Below, piece after piece: positions 44,841 to 55,010 of a DNA stretch of 64,000 bases. Source of the stretch: Hyposmocoma kahamanoa (Eukaryota; Arthropoda; Insecta; Lepidoptera; Cosmopterigidae); NCBI RefSeq assembly GCF_003589595.1, contig NW_020653855.1, positions 5,120,056 through 5,184,055 on the forward strand, given 5' to 3'. Below the pieces are notes generated by a model. The model saw only the letters and a list, made by a program, of their open reading frames with translations. It had not been told where the DNA came from and did not search any database. Both the position numbers and the translations under genes were made by a program. Within the stretch, counting starts at the first letter, position 1. Every line of letters starts with the position of its first letter.

Positions 44841-44968
44841 CCGGGATGGACATCGGGGTCAGGTGGCGGCGCCCGCTCGGCTGCAGTGTCGTCACCGGGT
44901 AGACACGTCTCTACCATCGCCTCGAGGCAATTCACGAATAGCTCACTGCTCTCGGCCGTACATTGGTT
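44791..44968 (-). CDS. Nf1: Last certain Nf1 exon, CLEAMVETCLPG
   Basis: After ctgttccag: NQCTAESSELFVNCLEAMV then ETCLPGDDTAAERAPPP; 59 codons plus one base to GCAG|GTAATT. The first 25 residues align with human neurofibromin without gaps. The tail after PGDD is not conserved, and its last 45 bases are a unit of the adjoining minisatellite. Confidence 0.85.
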
Positions 44969-47900
44969 CTGGAACAGGTTAATATGAGCCAATTTTTACC
45001 CAACTGAAGTTCCTTTGACTCGATAATTAATTAGCCTACTATTAGTGTAGGGCAAATTCTTACAAAGAAATTTTTATTTTATTTGAGCATACTTGTATTT
45101 TTATTCTTTTATATAATTATACTATTTTCTTTAATGCTTATTTATTGTATGTTTATAAAAATTGCGTATGAATTTCGCAATATTATTATTAATACTACAA
45201 TACATTGTATTATTAATAATAATAGTAATAATACAATTATTAATAATACAATAATAATAATAGTAATAATAATATAATAAATAATATAATAATAAATAAT
45301 AGTAGTAATAGTAATAATACAATTATTAATAATACAATGTATTGTATTATTAATAATAATATTGCGAAATTCATAAAATGAAATAAATTATGGCATCATT
45401 CTATTGAATGCCGTTTAATAAAGTAATAAGAAGAAAAAAGGTCCGAAGGTTTTATTTTATTTACGTGCAAATGTGATGAAAAACATTGTATGTTTTACGG
45501 GCGATACGGGAATTAAGAACCTCGACTCTGACAGGGCTGTCAGAGTCGAGGTTCTTAATTCAGACTTCGACTGCGGGCTTCTAATAGAGTCTCGAAGTAA
45601 GAATGTACTATTATGATACCAGTGACAAGGCGAACAAGTCGTGCGACTGTTGGTAAGCGACACGCTTGTCCGTTGCAACAGTTGCAATACCATTTAGAGC
45701 TTTAAATTACAAAGATCCGAGAGACGCACTACGCCCGTCAACTTAAGACATAATTTACAAGTCCCATGTGCCTGTAATTTCACCAGCACTCTTACCCTCC
45801 AAAACCGGAACGCAGTAATAATAATAAATAAATTATTTATTTGGCATCCAAAGCCCACTTGTTAGTAAATACAGACATTTTTAAACTTATGACTATTGTT
45901 AATAAATACAGAGCAAAAAACAAAAACACACATTATTTCGCACGAGGCGCCGCCGATTACCCCATCACCTCACCAGAACCCGGACGAAATGACGAAGCGT
46001 CGGCGCATCGGGTTTAGCCGCAAACGTTTTCAGGGTGCTGTTAGGACTAGAACGCAGGCTAGAGAGTAGTGACGCCGTCCGACGAAACACAGACCACCCA
46101 TGTAGAAGGATTGACAATACCGCCTTGAATAAAGTTATTTTGGCTTGCTCACCACAGCGGACGAATCTATGTGCCAATATATTACATCTGGCAGCCAACG
46201 TCCTACGTTCCCGATCAATATCAGTTTGGTAATAATGGCATTAATTCTCACATTATTGCTTGGCGGCAGTACTAGGTAAGGTGGCAGTACTTCCCTGGAC
46301 GAATTCTTTCACAAGGAGCTCTGCTGCTACAGCGTTCTCTGTCGAATAACCTCATTTCGAATACCACTCTTCAGAGAAACACCCAGCGTAGCTCATTCCA
46401 TATATTATACTGGTGGATTATTATGTATGCTGTTTGATTTAAATGCTTACGCACCTTGGTAAAAGGTCCAGCGAATCGCCAAAGCCCGCCGAAGCCACAG
46501 CTTTGCATGTAATGAAGCTGTTGCTGACTCGCGTCTTCCGATGCTATCATGTTCTGAAAATAAACAATATTGATTTAACAGTACATGCTATGTGGAGCAT
46601 TCAGACTGGATCATGGCGGTGAAATACAATCGTGTTTGACAAGATTACACAGACTAGCGTTACTAGCAAGTTAACAGAGAATGTTGTTAATTATCTACAT
46701 AATGCATTATAACAACGCTTACTATGAATTGATTGTTTCAGTTAGGGTGTTTTCTTTTTTTACAATTCCAAGTGACGGAACGAACAAGTCGTGGGACTGT
46801 CCATAACAGTTGCAGTGCCACTCAGAGCTTTAAATCGCAAAGATCTGAGGGGCACTGCCACTGCGCCCGTCACCCTGAGACATAAGTTGACAAGTCCCAT
46901 GTGCCTGCAAACTGGAACGCAGTAATGCGGCAGAAATAGGTAAGGTGGCAGTATTTCCCTGGATGAAATTTGTTATTTTTGCTTGTCAAGTTTACACAGA
47001 CTATTTAGTTAATAAAGAACATAGTTATTTACCTGTATAATGCTCTGCACAGCGCTCAGTATGACTTGATCGTGACAATGCATTAGCACGTGGTTTATTT
47101 TCATATCAAGCAAACTATGACTGAAAACACATAATAATTTTTGTAAGTAAACTTATAATATCACGAATGTATGTAATATCAAAAGATGTCATGGAGTTTC
47201 TACATCAACTTCGAATTCAGAAAAGTCCGAAGTTGTATTTTCGATAGGTCTCAGGTTACAAAGTTTAGAATTTCGAGAAATTTGAATTTGAATCATAGGG
47301 TCCCCTCAATTAGAAAAATAAATCTAGATCAATTAGGACGAAATTTGCTTGGTACAGAACGTACGTATAGGAAGTTAGAATATACACACATTAAAAGTGT
47401 CTAGGGCTCAAGCACATTGTTGTTAATTACTGAAAATCGGGTATTTTCAATGAATTTTTTTCACACCAATGGATTTTTTGGGCAAATTCATTTTCAAATT
47501 AAAATTATAAAATTGAAGAAGAAGACTTTCGATTAATAATAATAAATAAATTTATAAATAAATATTGGACAACATCACATATGTTGTTGTTACGTTGCCC
47601 TGATCCCAAAGTAAGTAGCTAAAGCACTTGTTATGGAAATCGGAAACAACGACGGTACCACAAACATCCAGACTCGAGAATTGTCTTTTGTTATTGAGAA
47701 AGAATTGAGAAGTTAGTTTTTCTACACTGATCCGTCTGGGGATCGAACCCGGGACCTCAGAGATGGCGACGCCATGGAAAGCGGTGTGCAAGCCACTCGA
47801 CCACGGAGGTCGTAATAGTATACAAAATGTTTAAATGGTAATAAATTAAAAATTCCTTCTCCTCTCCTTCGCCACACCCCGGACTCTTCATACGACTGTC

Positions 47901-50900
47901 GAAAACCTACTACTACTACATACAGCAAGGCGCTATCTGCACACGCGCAAATGTGTACGTGAAGTGGCAAGGTTACCCACTCACCACATCACTTTCTTGC
48001 ACGTTACGTGATCAGAGCGGCAACATAGCGAAAATGCTAACGCGAATCTATTACCTATGATTGTATTAATAGAATTCAGAATCCTAATAATTACACATGT
48101 CTATTATGTATTTATATCGATATATGAATCCATCATCAACAATCCATTAATATATATACGAGGGTGCGTTTTTAAGTTCGCGGAATGAGAGGGTTGTGGG
48201 GGGGCGATTAGGCTCATTAGGGTCGTAACGTGTTCAGTGACTCATAATTAGTATAAATACGAGGTTTCATTGCTATTAGACCATTAGTCTTTGAGTTATC
48301 GTCAATCAAGCAACATAATCGGGAGTGAAAAGTGAAATATGGAAAAAATCGAATATCGTGCCGTTATAAAGTTCCTTACAAAGCAAGGAAAATCAGTTGC
48401 GACCATAATGAATGAGATGTCATTGGCTTACGGCGACTCTTGTCCAGGAAAAACCATGCAGTACAAGTGGCACAATTTATTTAAACAAGGAAGGGAATCC
48501 CTTGAAGACGATCCGAGGCCGGGCAGGAGCATCGAGGTGACCACGCCAGAACTTATCCAAAAAGTTGAAAAAATTGTACTGGAAGATTCTCGACTAAAGA
48601 AGAAACAACTCGCAGAAATGGTTGGAGCATCAGATACAACCATTTTTAAAATTCTTCATGATCATCTTGGCATGACTAAGGTCAGTGCAAGATGGGTGCC
48701 GAGAATGCTCACGCCGCCGCAAAAACAACAGCGCGTCGAGTGTTCACGTGCATTTTTGGACCTCTGTAATGAAGACAAGGATGATGTATTGAGTCGAATT
48801 GTTACTGGAGACGAAACTTGGGTTCATCATTATGAACCTGAGTCGAAACAAGACTCCATGCAGTGGCATAAAAAGGGCGCAGCACCCCCTAAGAAGTTTA
48901 AGGTGTCACAGTCAGCTGGGAAAATCATGGCAACGGTCTTTTGGGAGTCGGAAGGAATATTATTAATCGACTATAAAGATAAAGGTGTTTCTATAACCGG
49001 GGAATACTACGCTTCAATATTAGAGCGACTTAAAGAAGCCATTAAGGAGAAAAGACGGGGAAAATTGACGAAAGGTGTGTTGCTTTTGCACGACAACGCG
49101 CCCGTTCACAAGAGCCGCGTTGCGTTGGCTGCCCTGCATAAGGTGGGCTTCGATATTTTAGATCACCCACCCTACAGCCCAGACCTGGCCCCGAGTGATT
49201 ATTACCTGTTTCCAAAAATGAAAAAAGAGCTCCGGGGTAAAAAATTTACCACCGATGATGAAGTCAAGGAGGCAGTTTCGGCGTATTTTATAGACAAAGA
49301 CCAATCATTTTTTTATGAGGGTATAAATAAATTAATTAAAAGATCTGAAAAATGTATTCGTCTTGCAGGTGAATATATTGAAAAGGAAAAATAATTTGGT
49401 TTTTTTATTTCCACTCCTTATCCCCCATTCCGCGAATATAAAAAACCCCCTCGTAATACCATATATAATACCATACTTTTCATTAATTCACTAACTATTA
49501 CATTGAAGATTTATTTAAAAAATATATTAAAAGCACTTAAAATGTTATATTTTGGACATGTATTTTTAAATAAGGTAACCAAGGTCTTTGAAATTGCGTG
49601 TCCAAGTTGATCATCATTATTTAGTTAATAATTTGGTATATTCGCTACTTACGTATATTATTCGAGAACCCTTGTCTACTAGCTCACGAAGTCATGACGC
49701 CTCATTATTCTGATATAAAAAATCTGTATTTTTTTATACATACATATATTACTCTGCAGTAAATAAATAAAGAAAACAATAACAGAATGAGTCTCAGACA
49801 TAAGTTTTTTTACTTACTTCGTTTCATCTTTCGGAAAATGATGATAAACAGCCGTACACAGCACAATTCTCGACCATTATAAATAGTAACGTAAAATGAT
49901 GTTTAAGATTTTATAACGTACAAGGTTCGTAATGAATAAATGAAAACTATATTCAAATATCAAAGCCGTCTTCGCGTTAAAACGGCTCGCCAGCAGCCTT
50001 GTTGTCATTCAGTCAATGTGACCGTCAATGTGCGGGGCGTGGTGCGGTATCTAAAGCTAGGGAGGGGCGGAGAGTCTCCGTTCTCTTTACTTTTTGTTCT
50101 CCGCCTTCGCCTCCATGCACAACGTACCATATTTTTCCTACACGTAATATACTTTTCCTGTTCGTCTGGTACACCCTAGGCAATAATCGGCGAGTACCTT
50201 CCGCCGATTGGCAAACCCTTTCACCACGATGGCAAGCATGTCCCACCGTTCATAGTAGTGTGCCATACACTCAATCAATACGATAAGAAGATCACTTAAA
50301 CATTATAGATAGACACTTACATAACTGGAAATACTTTTGGGAATACCACAGACCCTTCCGCTAAATACTGGTACAATATTCGTATCTCGTCTTCATCTGA
50401 AAACAAACATCACTAATCAAATTCCTCGAATTTTGAGTGATCTTCCTAAAGCACTTAAAGACGATCGTAACCTCAAAAACATAAAGGAGAAACTAAAACA
50501 ATACCTCCTTCATCAAATATGACATAACATTTCAAATATAACTGTAATTTTATTATTATATACTAAAGGGTTTTACAACAAGAACTTTGTTTTGTAAATC
50601 AAAATAAAACAAAAAAATTACATGACGGTGATTAAAATTTTTATTGTATTAAAATAAATAAGGTTTGGCAATTATGAATGAAAAATGATACCTGACTCCA
50701 CCATGACCACAGTTACAGATGTCTATTCTTTTATCAAACTTTTTAATCACTTTTTGACAAAATGATGGGTCTATTTCGTTATTCACTTCACGAATTTTGA
50801 GTTTTAAGGCTGCAATCGATTCTGTCTTTAACATGACCCCATAAAAAAATATTCAGCGGTGTTAAATCACATGAGCGAGCTGGCCAGCTAACGGCAGAAT

Positions 50901-53135
50901 TTCGTAAAATTTGGTTTGCAATAAATTCATTGTTTCGGTGGCTGCGTAACGCCTGAATCTAAGGCGTTACTGTGCGGAAGTCCATGTTAATAAAAATGGA
51001 AGTAAATTAATTTGCTACTTCGCGAACCCAGTGAAGTTTAAATCGTGCAAAATAGCTGCACTTGTGTTGAATATTTTTTCAAGCAGTTAATTATCCCACC
51101 CTCCCTGCGCATAAAATTAATAGAATAAATGACACAAGCGCAACTGCAGTCACAAACTACCACCAAAAATATACCCGACACGTGGTGACTGCAGCAGTCA
51201 ACAGCCTCTGAGGATGCGCTTGTGTTATTAATTTTATGCGGAGGGAGGGTGGGACAATTAACTGCGTGAAAAAATATCCAATACAAACACAGCTATTTTG
51301 CACGATTTAACCTTCACTAGGTTCGCGGAGTAGCAAATTAATTTACTTCCATTTTTTCGATTAAAAATAGCTAACAATTTAGCTTTCGTACGTTACTTAA
51401 CTTACCTGTGGTATATTTGACCAGTGTTGCCAGCACTGTGAGTACCAAGGCTTGCGTAGTGAAGTCTGACAACACTGAGGGGTCTAGGAGGCTGTTGCTT
51501 TCTGGACTCGTCGTGTCTTTGTCAGTTGATGCTTGCTGAAATAATATAAACATTGTTAGTGTAAGCTTGTTTATATACCACTACGGTGTAATAAGTTTAT
51601 TATTATAAATAAGTCAGTAACTATGGAATTCCATGAATTATTATTACCAGAGAAGTGTAAACTAATTATAGGAGGAAGATTATAGAAACCGAGGTTCGCG
51701 TTCCGAAATATCGATTTCTGATTTTGAAATCCTAAAATTACAATCCTGAGGTAAGATTACCAAAATTCGATTTCCAGAACTTGATTCTTCAGGTTCGCAT
51801 TTCAAAACGCTCATTCCTGAGGTTCGAAATCCAAAATTTAATTAATTACAATCGAATCCCAAAATTTGATTCCCGAGATACGATTCCCAAAATTCGATTC
51901 CTGAGGTTTGAAGGGGAATTCCTAGTGCAGAAACCTAAAAATTTTACACAAACAGAAATCATCAATGTGAAGACCACTAACTTATCTATGAATGTCGAAA
52001 AATACACTGTCACCTCAAATGCACTGTCAATTATGGTTTTTAACAATACATTCACAACGCATATCGCAGATAAGTTGTTAAATCTATATCTTACCTTGGT
52101 AGAAGATTCGGGGTAATCACTATCACCGGATTTTGTGGAGGAGGGCCGTTCAGTCGTTTCGTCCGTGCTGCCTGGAGAACCCCTACCATCATCTTCAACC
52201 ACCTAGAAATGTACACACGGGTGGCAAGAGTCTGAAGGAAAAATATTTTTCAACTCCTGTACTTTCTATCAATTATAATTTCATAAACCATATCACAAAG
52301 GTTCTTTTTATTATTGATTTATTTTATTCCTGTATTGGATGGAGCTGCCAAAACTCGTTTCCTTGAGTTGGAACGTACGCAACGCAATTTGCATAAAATA
52401 ATGTATTTTAAAAAATTTGAAGAAGAAGATTGGTTCAGTTACAGGTAATATAATTTAAAGATATTCATGTTTTAATTAAAAAATAGTAGAATGGGCCTAA
52501 ATTCAAGTATGAGACGGTTACACAGAGTGACATGAAAGTGCAAAAAATATGGGCTTCTGCTGCAACAGTCATCCCCAGATATCTAGTATCAAGCATCAGG
52601 TCATATACGGCCTCATACGTTCAGAACGTACCTGACAATCCCACCACTTACCTGGCCTCAAAGTAGGGGCTTTCATGTGCTGTAAATACCAGATTATTTT
52701 TTATGATACTAAGTGAGCGACGAACAAGTCATGCGCTTGGTGATAAGATACGCTTGTCCATAACAGTTGTAATACCACTCAGAGGTTTAAATCGCAAACA
52801 CCTAATCACAACGCCCGTTAATGCTCACGTTACGTTACGTGACAGTACTATCCTGGACAAACTTCCCAGGGCTCTACTGCTACCAAATGGGGTATTCCTA
52901 GTCGGTATCATCTGTTTACTTACATCTAGACCACTATCGGCATCACCTCCCTGCTCCGTCCTTGCCGCCTCTCCAGTCGCACCATGTTGCATGCTATGGG
53001 CCCTTCCTTCGCTATCCTGTTTACATTGTATCATACTTTTAGTTCTATGTCCATCGATTAGAGGTCTGACGTCGAGGAAAACATCAACAGAAGTATTGGG
53101 TAGGTGTTGCCATTTACTTTGGAAAGTTATGTGAT
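44791..53135 (-). CDS. Nf1: Neurofibromin (Nf1), seven C-terminal-region exons
   Basis: Exons 53135-52924, 52202-52095, 51535-51406, 50396-50321, 47120-47033, 46553-46455 and 44968-44791 join with matching phases (0,0,1,2,0,0). They give about 297 codons, including ALVLTVLATLVKYTT, ILYQYLAEGSVVFPKVFPV, HSLLDMKINHVL, GFGGLWRFAGPFTK and FVNCLEAMVETCLPG. These match the region near the C-terminus of human neurofibromin in order and spacing. Neurofibromin is a very large Ras GTPase-activating protein; the GAP, Sec14 and PH parts precede this region and are not in the window. Introns hold a mariner, fold-backs and retro-repeats. The 3' end of the gene is unresolved. Identification is strong. Confidence 0.92.
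45168..45374. repeat. AT-rich inverted-repeat element around (TAA)n
   Basis: Arms ATGAATTTCGCAATATTATT and their complement enclose ATACAATGTATTGTAT palindromes and TAATAA microsatellite. Confidence 0.85.
45610..45830 (-). mobile_element. Family B retro-repeat
   Basis: TACTGCGTTCCGGTTTTGG to CGCCTTGTCACTGGTATC on the minus strand. A 20-bp inverted pair (GACAGAGTCGAGG type) lies just outside, at about 45520-45560. Confidence 0.7.
45940..46235 (-). pseudogene. RT fragment of a non-LTR retrotransposon
   Basis: AARCNILAHRFVRCGEQAK then ITLFKAVLSILLHG. The pattern L..RF..C...K..LFK is the thumb region of many insect LINE polymerases. It is isolated and broken. Confidence 0.6.
46230..46335 (-). 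mobile_element. Family B 5' fragment
   Basis: AGCAGAGCTCCTTGTG to GCAATAATGTGAG on the minus strand. Confidence 0.65.
46455..46553 (-). CDS. Nf1: Nf1 exon, GLWRFAGPFTK
   Basis: Thirty-three codons, phase 0 at both ends: SEDASQQQLHYMQSCGFGG then LWRFAGPFTK|GTGCGT. The human counterpart reads SFGFNGLWRFAGPFSK. Confidence 0.94.
46758..46975 (-). mobile_element. Family B retro-repeat
   Basis: From TACTGCCACCTTACC to CCGTCACTTGGAATTG. It lies in an Nf1 intron on the sense strand. Confidence 0.75.
47033..47120 (-). CDS. Nf1: Nf1 exon, HSLLDMKINHVL
   Basis: Begins with one base completing Ile, then 29 codons to CAG|GTAAAT: HSLLDMKINHVLMHCHDQV then SAVQSIIQ. It corresponds to HNLLDSKIN in human neurofibromin. 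Confidence 0.92.
47545..47815 (-). mobile_element. tRNA-derived SINE (family F), full copy
   Basis: Head at 47815: CGACCTCCGTGGTCGAGTGG; B-box GGTTCGATCCCC; tail with GTCGTTGTTTCCGATTTCC and CTACTTACTTTGGGATCAGG; ends AACAACATATGTGATG. Confidence 0.8.
48159..49453 (+). mobile_element. Full-length mariner transposon
   Basis: 1295 bp flanked by TA on both sides (48157-48158, 49454-49455). Imperfect terminal inverted repeats of about 30 bp start CGAGGGTGCGTTTTTA and CGAGGGGGTTTTTTA, and both contain TTCGCGGAATG. It encloses an uninterrupted transposase gene and sits in an Nf1 intron opposite to Nf1. Confidence 0.95.
48339..49394 (+). CDS. Mariner transposase, intact 351-codon frame
   Basis: The protein has the usual mariner length. 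An N-terminal helix-turn-helix DNA-binding half (about 1-110) precedes the WVPRML linker motif (119-124) and the DDE/D domain. Catalytic residues are D158 in VTGDETW, D252 in HDNAPVH and D287 in SPDLAPSDYYLF. Exactly 34 residues separate the last two, the mariner D,D34D signature. It catalyses cut-and-paste transposition at TA sites in the nucleus. No stop or frameshift is present, which suggests a young insertion. The subfamily is not assigned. Whether it is active cannot be seen. Confidence 0.95.
   Translation: MEKIEYRAVIKFLTKQGKSVATIMNEMSLAYGDSCPGKTMQYKWHNLFKQGRESLEDDPRPGRSIEVTTPELIQKVEKIVLEDSRLKKKQLAEMVGASDTTIFKILHDHLGMTKVSARWVPRMLTPPQKQQRVECSRAFLDLCNEDKDDVLSRIVTGDETWVHHYEPESKQDSMQWHKKGAAPPKKFKVSQSAGKIMATVFWESEGILLIDYKDKGVSITGEYYASILERLKEAIKEKRRGKLTKGVLLLHDNAPVHKSRVALAALHKVGFDILDHPPYSPDLAPSDYYLFPKMKKELRGKKFTTDDEVKEAVSAYFIDKDQSFFYEGINKLIKRSEKCIRLAGEYIEKEK
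49835..50110 (+). repeat. Three-copy dispersed repeat, copy 1
   Basis: CAATGTGACCGTCAATGTGCG, GTATCTAAAGCTAGGG and a flank with GTACGGCTGTTTATC on the other strand. Related copies are at 55835 and 57780. Confidence 0.6.
50321..50396 (-). CDS. Nf1: Nf1 exon, YLAEGSVVFPKVFPV
   Basis: A 76-base exon between ttttcag and AT|GTAAGT (phase 1 in, phase 2 out). EDEIRILYQYLAEGSVVFPK is very close to the human segment. Confidence 0.93.
50690..50955 (-). pseudogene. IS630/mariner-type transposase C-terminal remnant
   Basis: The minus strand reads NSAVSWPARSCDLTPLN, FLWGHVK, then DPSFCQKVIKKFDKRI and CGHGGVRYHF. WPARS.DLTPLD.FLWGH with a final GG..F tail is the hallmark of a well-known insect transposase group. 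Frame breaks are present. Confidence 0.72.
50993..51357. repeat. Fold-back element, about 170-bp arms
   Basis: Outer arms AATGGAAGTAAATTAATTTG and their complement. Inner GGGAGGGTGGGA pairs with TCCCACCCTCCC, and GCGCTTGTG with CACAAGCGC, around a short loop. It lies inside the Nf1 intron. Confidence 0.88.
51406..51535 (-). CDS. Nf1: Nf1 exon, LTVLATLVKYTT
   Basis: Forty-three codons plus one base. ESNSLLDPSVLSD and ALVLTVLATLVKYTT align with human neurofibromin. The donor CACAG|GTAAGT leaves a G that the next exon completes to Asp (GAT), as in the human TTDE. Confidence 0.93.
51690..51910 (+). repeat. Degenerate 25-bp minisatellite, ATTCGATTCC type
   Basis: About eight units around CCAAAATTCGATTCCTGAGG. 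It lies in the Nf1 intron between the exons at 51535 and 52095. Confidence 0.8.
52095..52202 (-). CDS. Nf1: Nf1 exon, acidic Ser/Thr-rich linker
   Basis: Thirty-six codons between tttctag and AAG|GTAAGA, phase 0 at both ends: VVEDDGRGSPGSTDETTE then SGDSDYPESSTK. Low conservation is expected here. Confidence 0.8.
52690..52890 (-). mobile_element. Family B fragment
   Basis: Minus-strand pieces of the TATGGACAAGCG and GACTTGTTCGTCGC blocks. It lies directly downstream of the Nf1 exon donor at 52923, in the sense direction. Confidence 0.6.
52924..53135 (-). CDS. Nf1: Probable Nf1 exon, linker region
   Basis: Seventy open codons ending CTAGAT|GTAAGT. It includes VDVFLDVRPLIDGHRTKSM and a Gly/Glu/Asp-rich tail. 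Its phase-0 end fits the next exon. The acceptor tttttttgag is preferred; another AG lies 19 bases inside. I cannot align it to vertebrate Nf1, where this linker varies. Confidence 0.65.
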
Positions 53136-53224
53136 CTCAAAAAAAGAAACCTTTATAAATCGATAAATGTCTTCAAAATCTTTGTGGAAATATTAATAAA
53201 AATAGGAGTAAGTAATCTTACTAC

Positions 53225-53535
53225 AAGTATTTTTTTTTATAATATCAAGTTACGGAACAAACTAGTCGTGCGTAAGGTATACGCCTGACCATAACAGTTG
53301 CAGTGGCACTCTTTAAATCGCAAAGATCTGAGGAGCACTGCCACTGCGCCCGTCACCCTGAGACATAAGTTCACAAATCCCATGTGTCTGTATTTTCACC
53401 GGCATCCTTTCTCTTAAACGTCTAAAACGAAATAATGCTAACATTACTGCTTGGCGGCAGAAATAGGTAAGGTGGCAGTAGTACCCTGGACGAACTCATT
53501 CACAAAGTGCTCTACAGCTGCTAAATATTTGCTGT
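53225..53535 (-). mobile_element. Family B retro-repeat, near full
   Basis: GTAGAGCACTTTGTGAATG, TACTGCCACCTTACC, GACTTATGTC-like blocks and a TTGATATTATAAAAAAAA 3' end. It lies 90 bases upstream of the Nf1 exon at 53135. Confidence 0.78.
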
Positions 53536-54071
53536 AGCAAGATAACTTACTGCTATTTTTATTGTCTTTAAAAACAGTTACAAACTAGAAAGTCATACAA
53601 ATTGCCTGGTCTCAAATTATAAGTACCAGAATAAAAGTTTAAAAGTGTTGTGGTTCAACGGAGAATCGAATCACGTAACTTATAGCATAGTATAATAAGA
53701 CAAGGAAGTATAACTCCATACAAACGTAGCAGCGCAGCTTGTACCTATATGTGCGCGCTGGTAGTGTGCCGCGTACGGACGAACACATTTCATATTTATA
53801 ATTTACAATTATTACAAACTAGTGGGGTAATTTTACAAAAATAATTGAATATCATGGTGGTTAAATATCATGACATTCAACAATCTTAAAAATAATAATG
53901 TGACTACCCTACGCGCCCAAGAGACGTGTTGCATCACTTGTCTTGTTATAATATGGTTATAGTGGCATAGAATTGTCATTTATAGAGGTTATCTGTAGAG
54001 ATCACACAAAAACATAAAATAGATATTACAAAATGCAGGTTCGACAGGTAATAATTTTAAAAAGGGATATA

Positions 54072-55010
54072 CAGGATGTAAATTTGAGACGGGGCAGCAA
54101 AGTCAGCCACCTTCATCGTTGTAGTTACAGGAAAACGGTTCTAGGAGACTATCCATGAATTTTGAAGATATTTTGATTGGCATTCACAGATTTTGAAAAA
54201 ATGGTACAGTCAGCAAGATAAAAGGCAATTTTTACAAAACTTTTTTTCATGCCAGTCGATCCGGTGTCTGTTAAGGATCAACAGTCTCTATGGTACCAAC
54301 TGAGGTAAGAGTACGCGAAATGTCAGAAATCGCAAAAAACTTTTTACCACACATTTAGTAGGGACATTTAGTAATCAGTTATTATAAGTAGTTAAGGAAA
54401 CTAACAAATTGACAACGTATTATGTATTTCAAAATAAAAACAATAACAAAAAGCAAAATAACATAAAAATGTATGATAGTAAGTGCTCGAATTTATTGCC
54501 GCCTCGGCGGATGCATCGATTCGCTCTCTTCCGCAAAGTGCAAATTAGCGGCTGAAATTTTACTCCGATGGATGTCCATTGAAAATTGCTGCAAGTGCAT
54601 CTTTCAATTCTTGAACACTGTTGCATTTTTTTAATAAATTTCATTTAACTAATACATAATACGTTGTCAATTTGATAGTTTCCTTAACTACCTAGAATAA
54701 CTGATTACTAAATATGTCCCTACAAAATGTATGGTAAAAAAGTTTTTTGCGATTTCTGACATTTCGAGTACTCTTATCTCAGTTGGTCCCATAGAGACTA
54801 TTGATTCTTAACAGAGACCGGATCGAATGGCATAAAAAAAAAGTTTTGTAAAAATTGACTTTTATCTTGCTGACTGTACCATTTTTCCAAAATCTGTGAA
54901 TACCAATCAAAATATCTTCAAAATTCATGGATCGTCTTCTAGAACCGTTTTCCTGTAACTAAAACGATTATGGTGGCTGGCCTTGCTGCCCCGTCTCAAA
55001 TTTACACCCA
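54072..55010. repeat. 0.94-kb fold-back with about 360-bp arms
   Basis: Left arm 54072-54428 begins CAGGATGTAAATTTGAGAC. Right arm 54648-55010 is its complement with scattered mismatches. A loop of about 220 bases separates them. Arms and loop look derived from one DNA transposon. Confidence 0.92.
54429..54650 (-). pseudogene. Transposase C-terminal remnant in the fold-back loop
   Basis: The minus frame includes LRKRANRCIRRGGNKFEHLL, matching the R.R...C...GG..FEHLL tail that I know from IS630/mariner-type insect transposases. The rest of the enzyme is missing. Confidence 0.62.

Noticed and set aside
52703..53134. A 143-codon plus-strand open frame
   Set aside because: It is the antisense of the Nf1 exon 53135-52924 plus a family B repeat; the minus strand has proper splice sites and phase.
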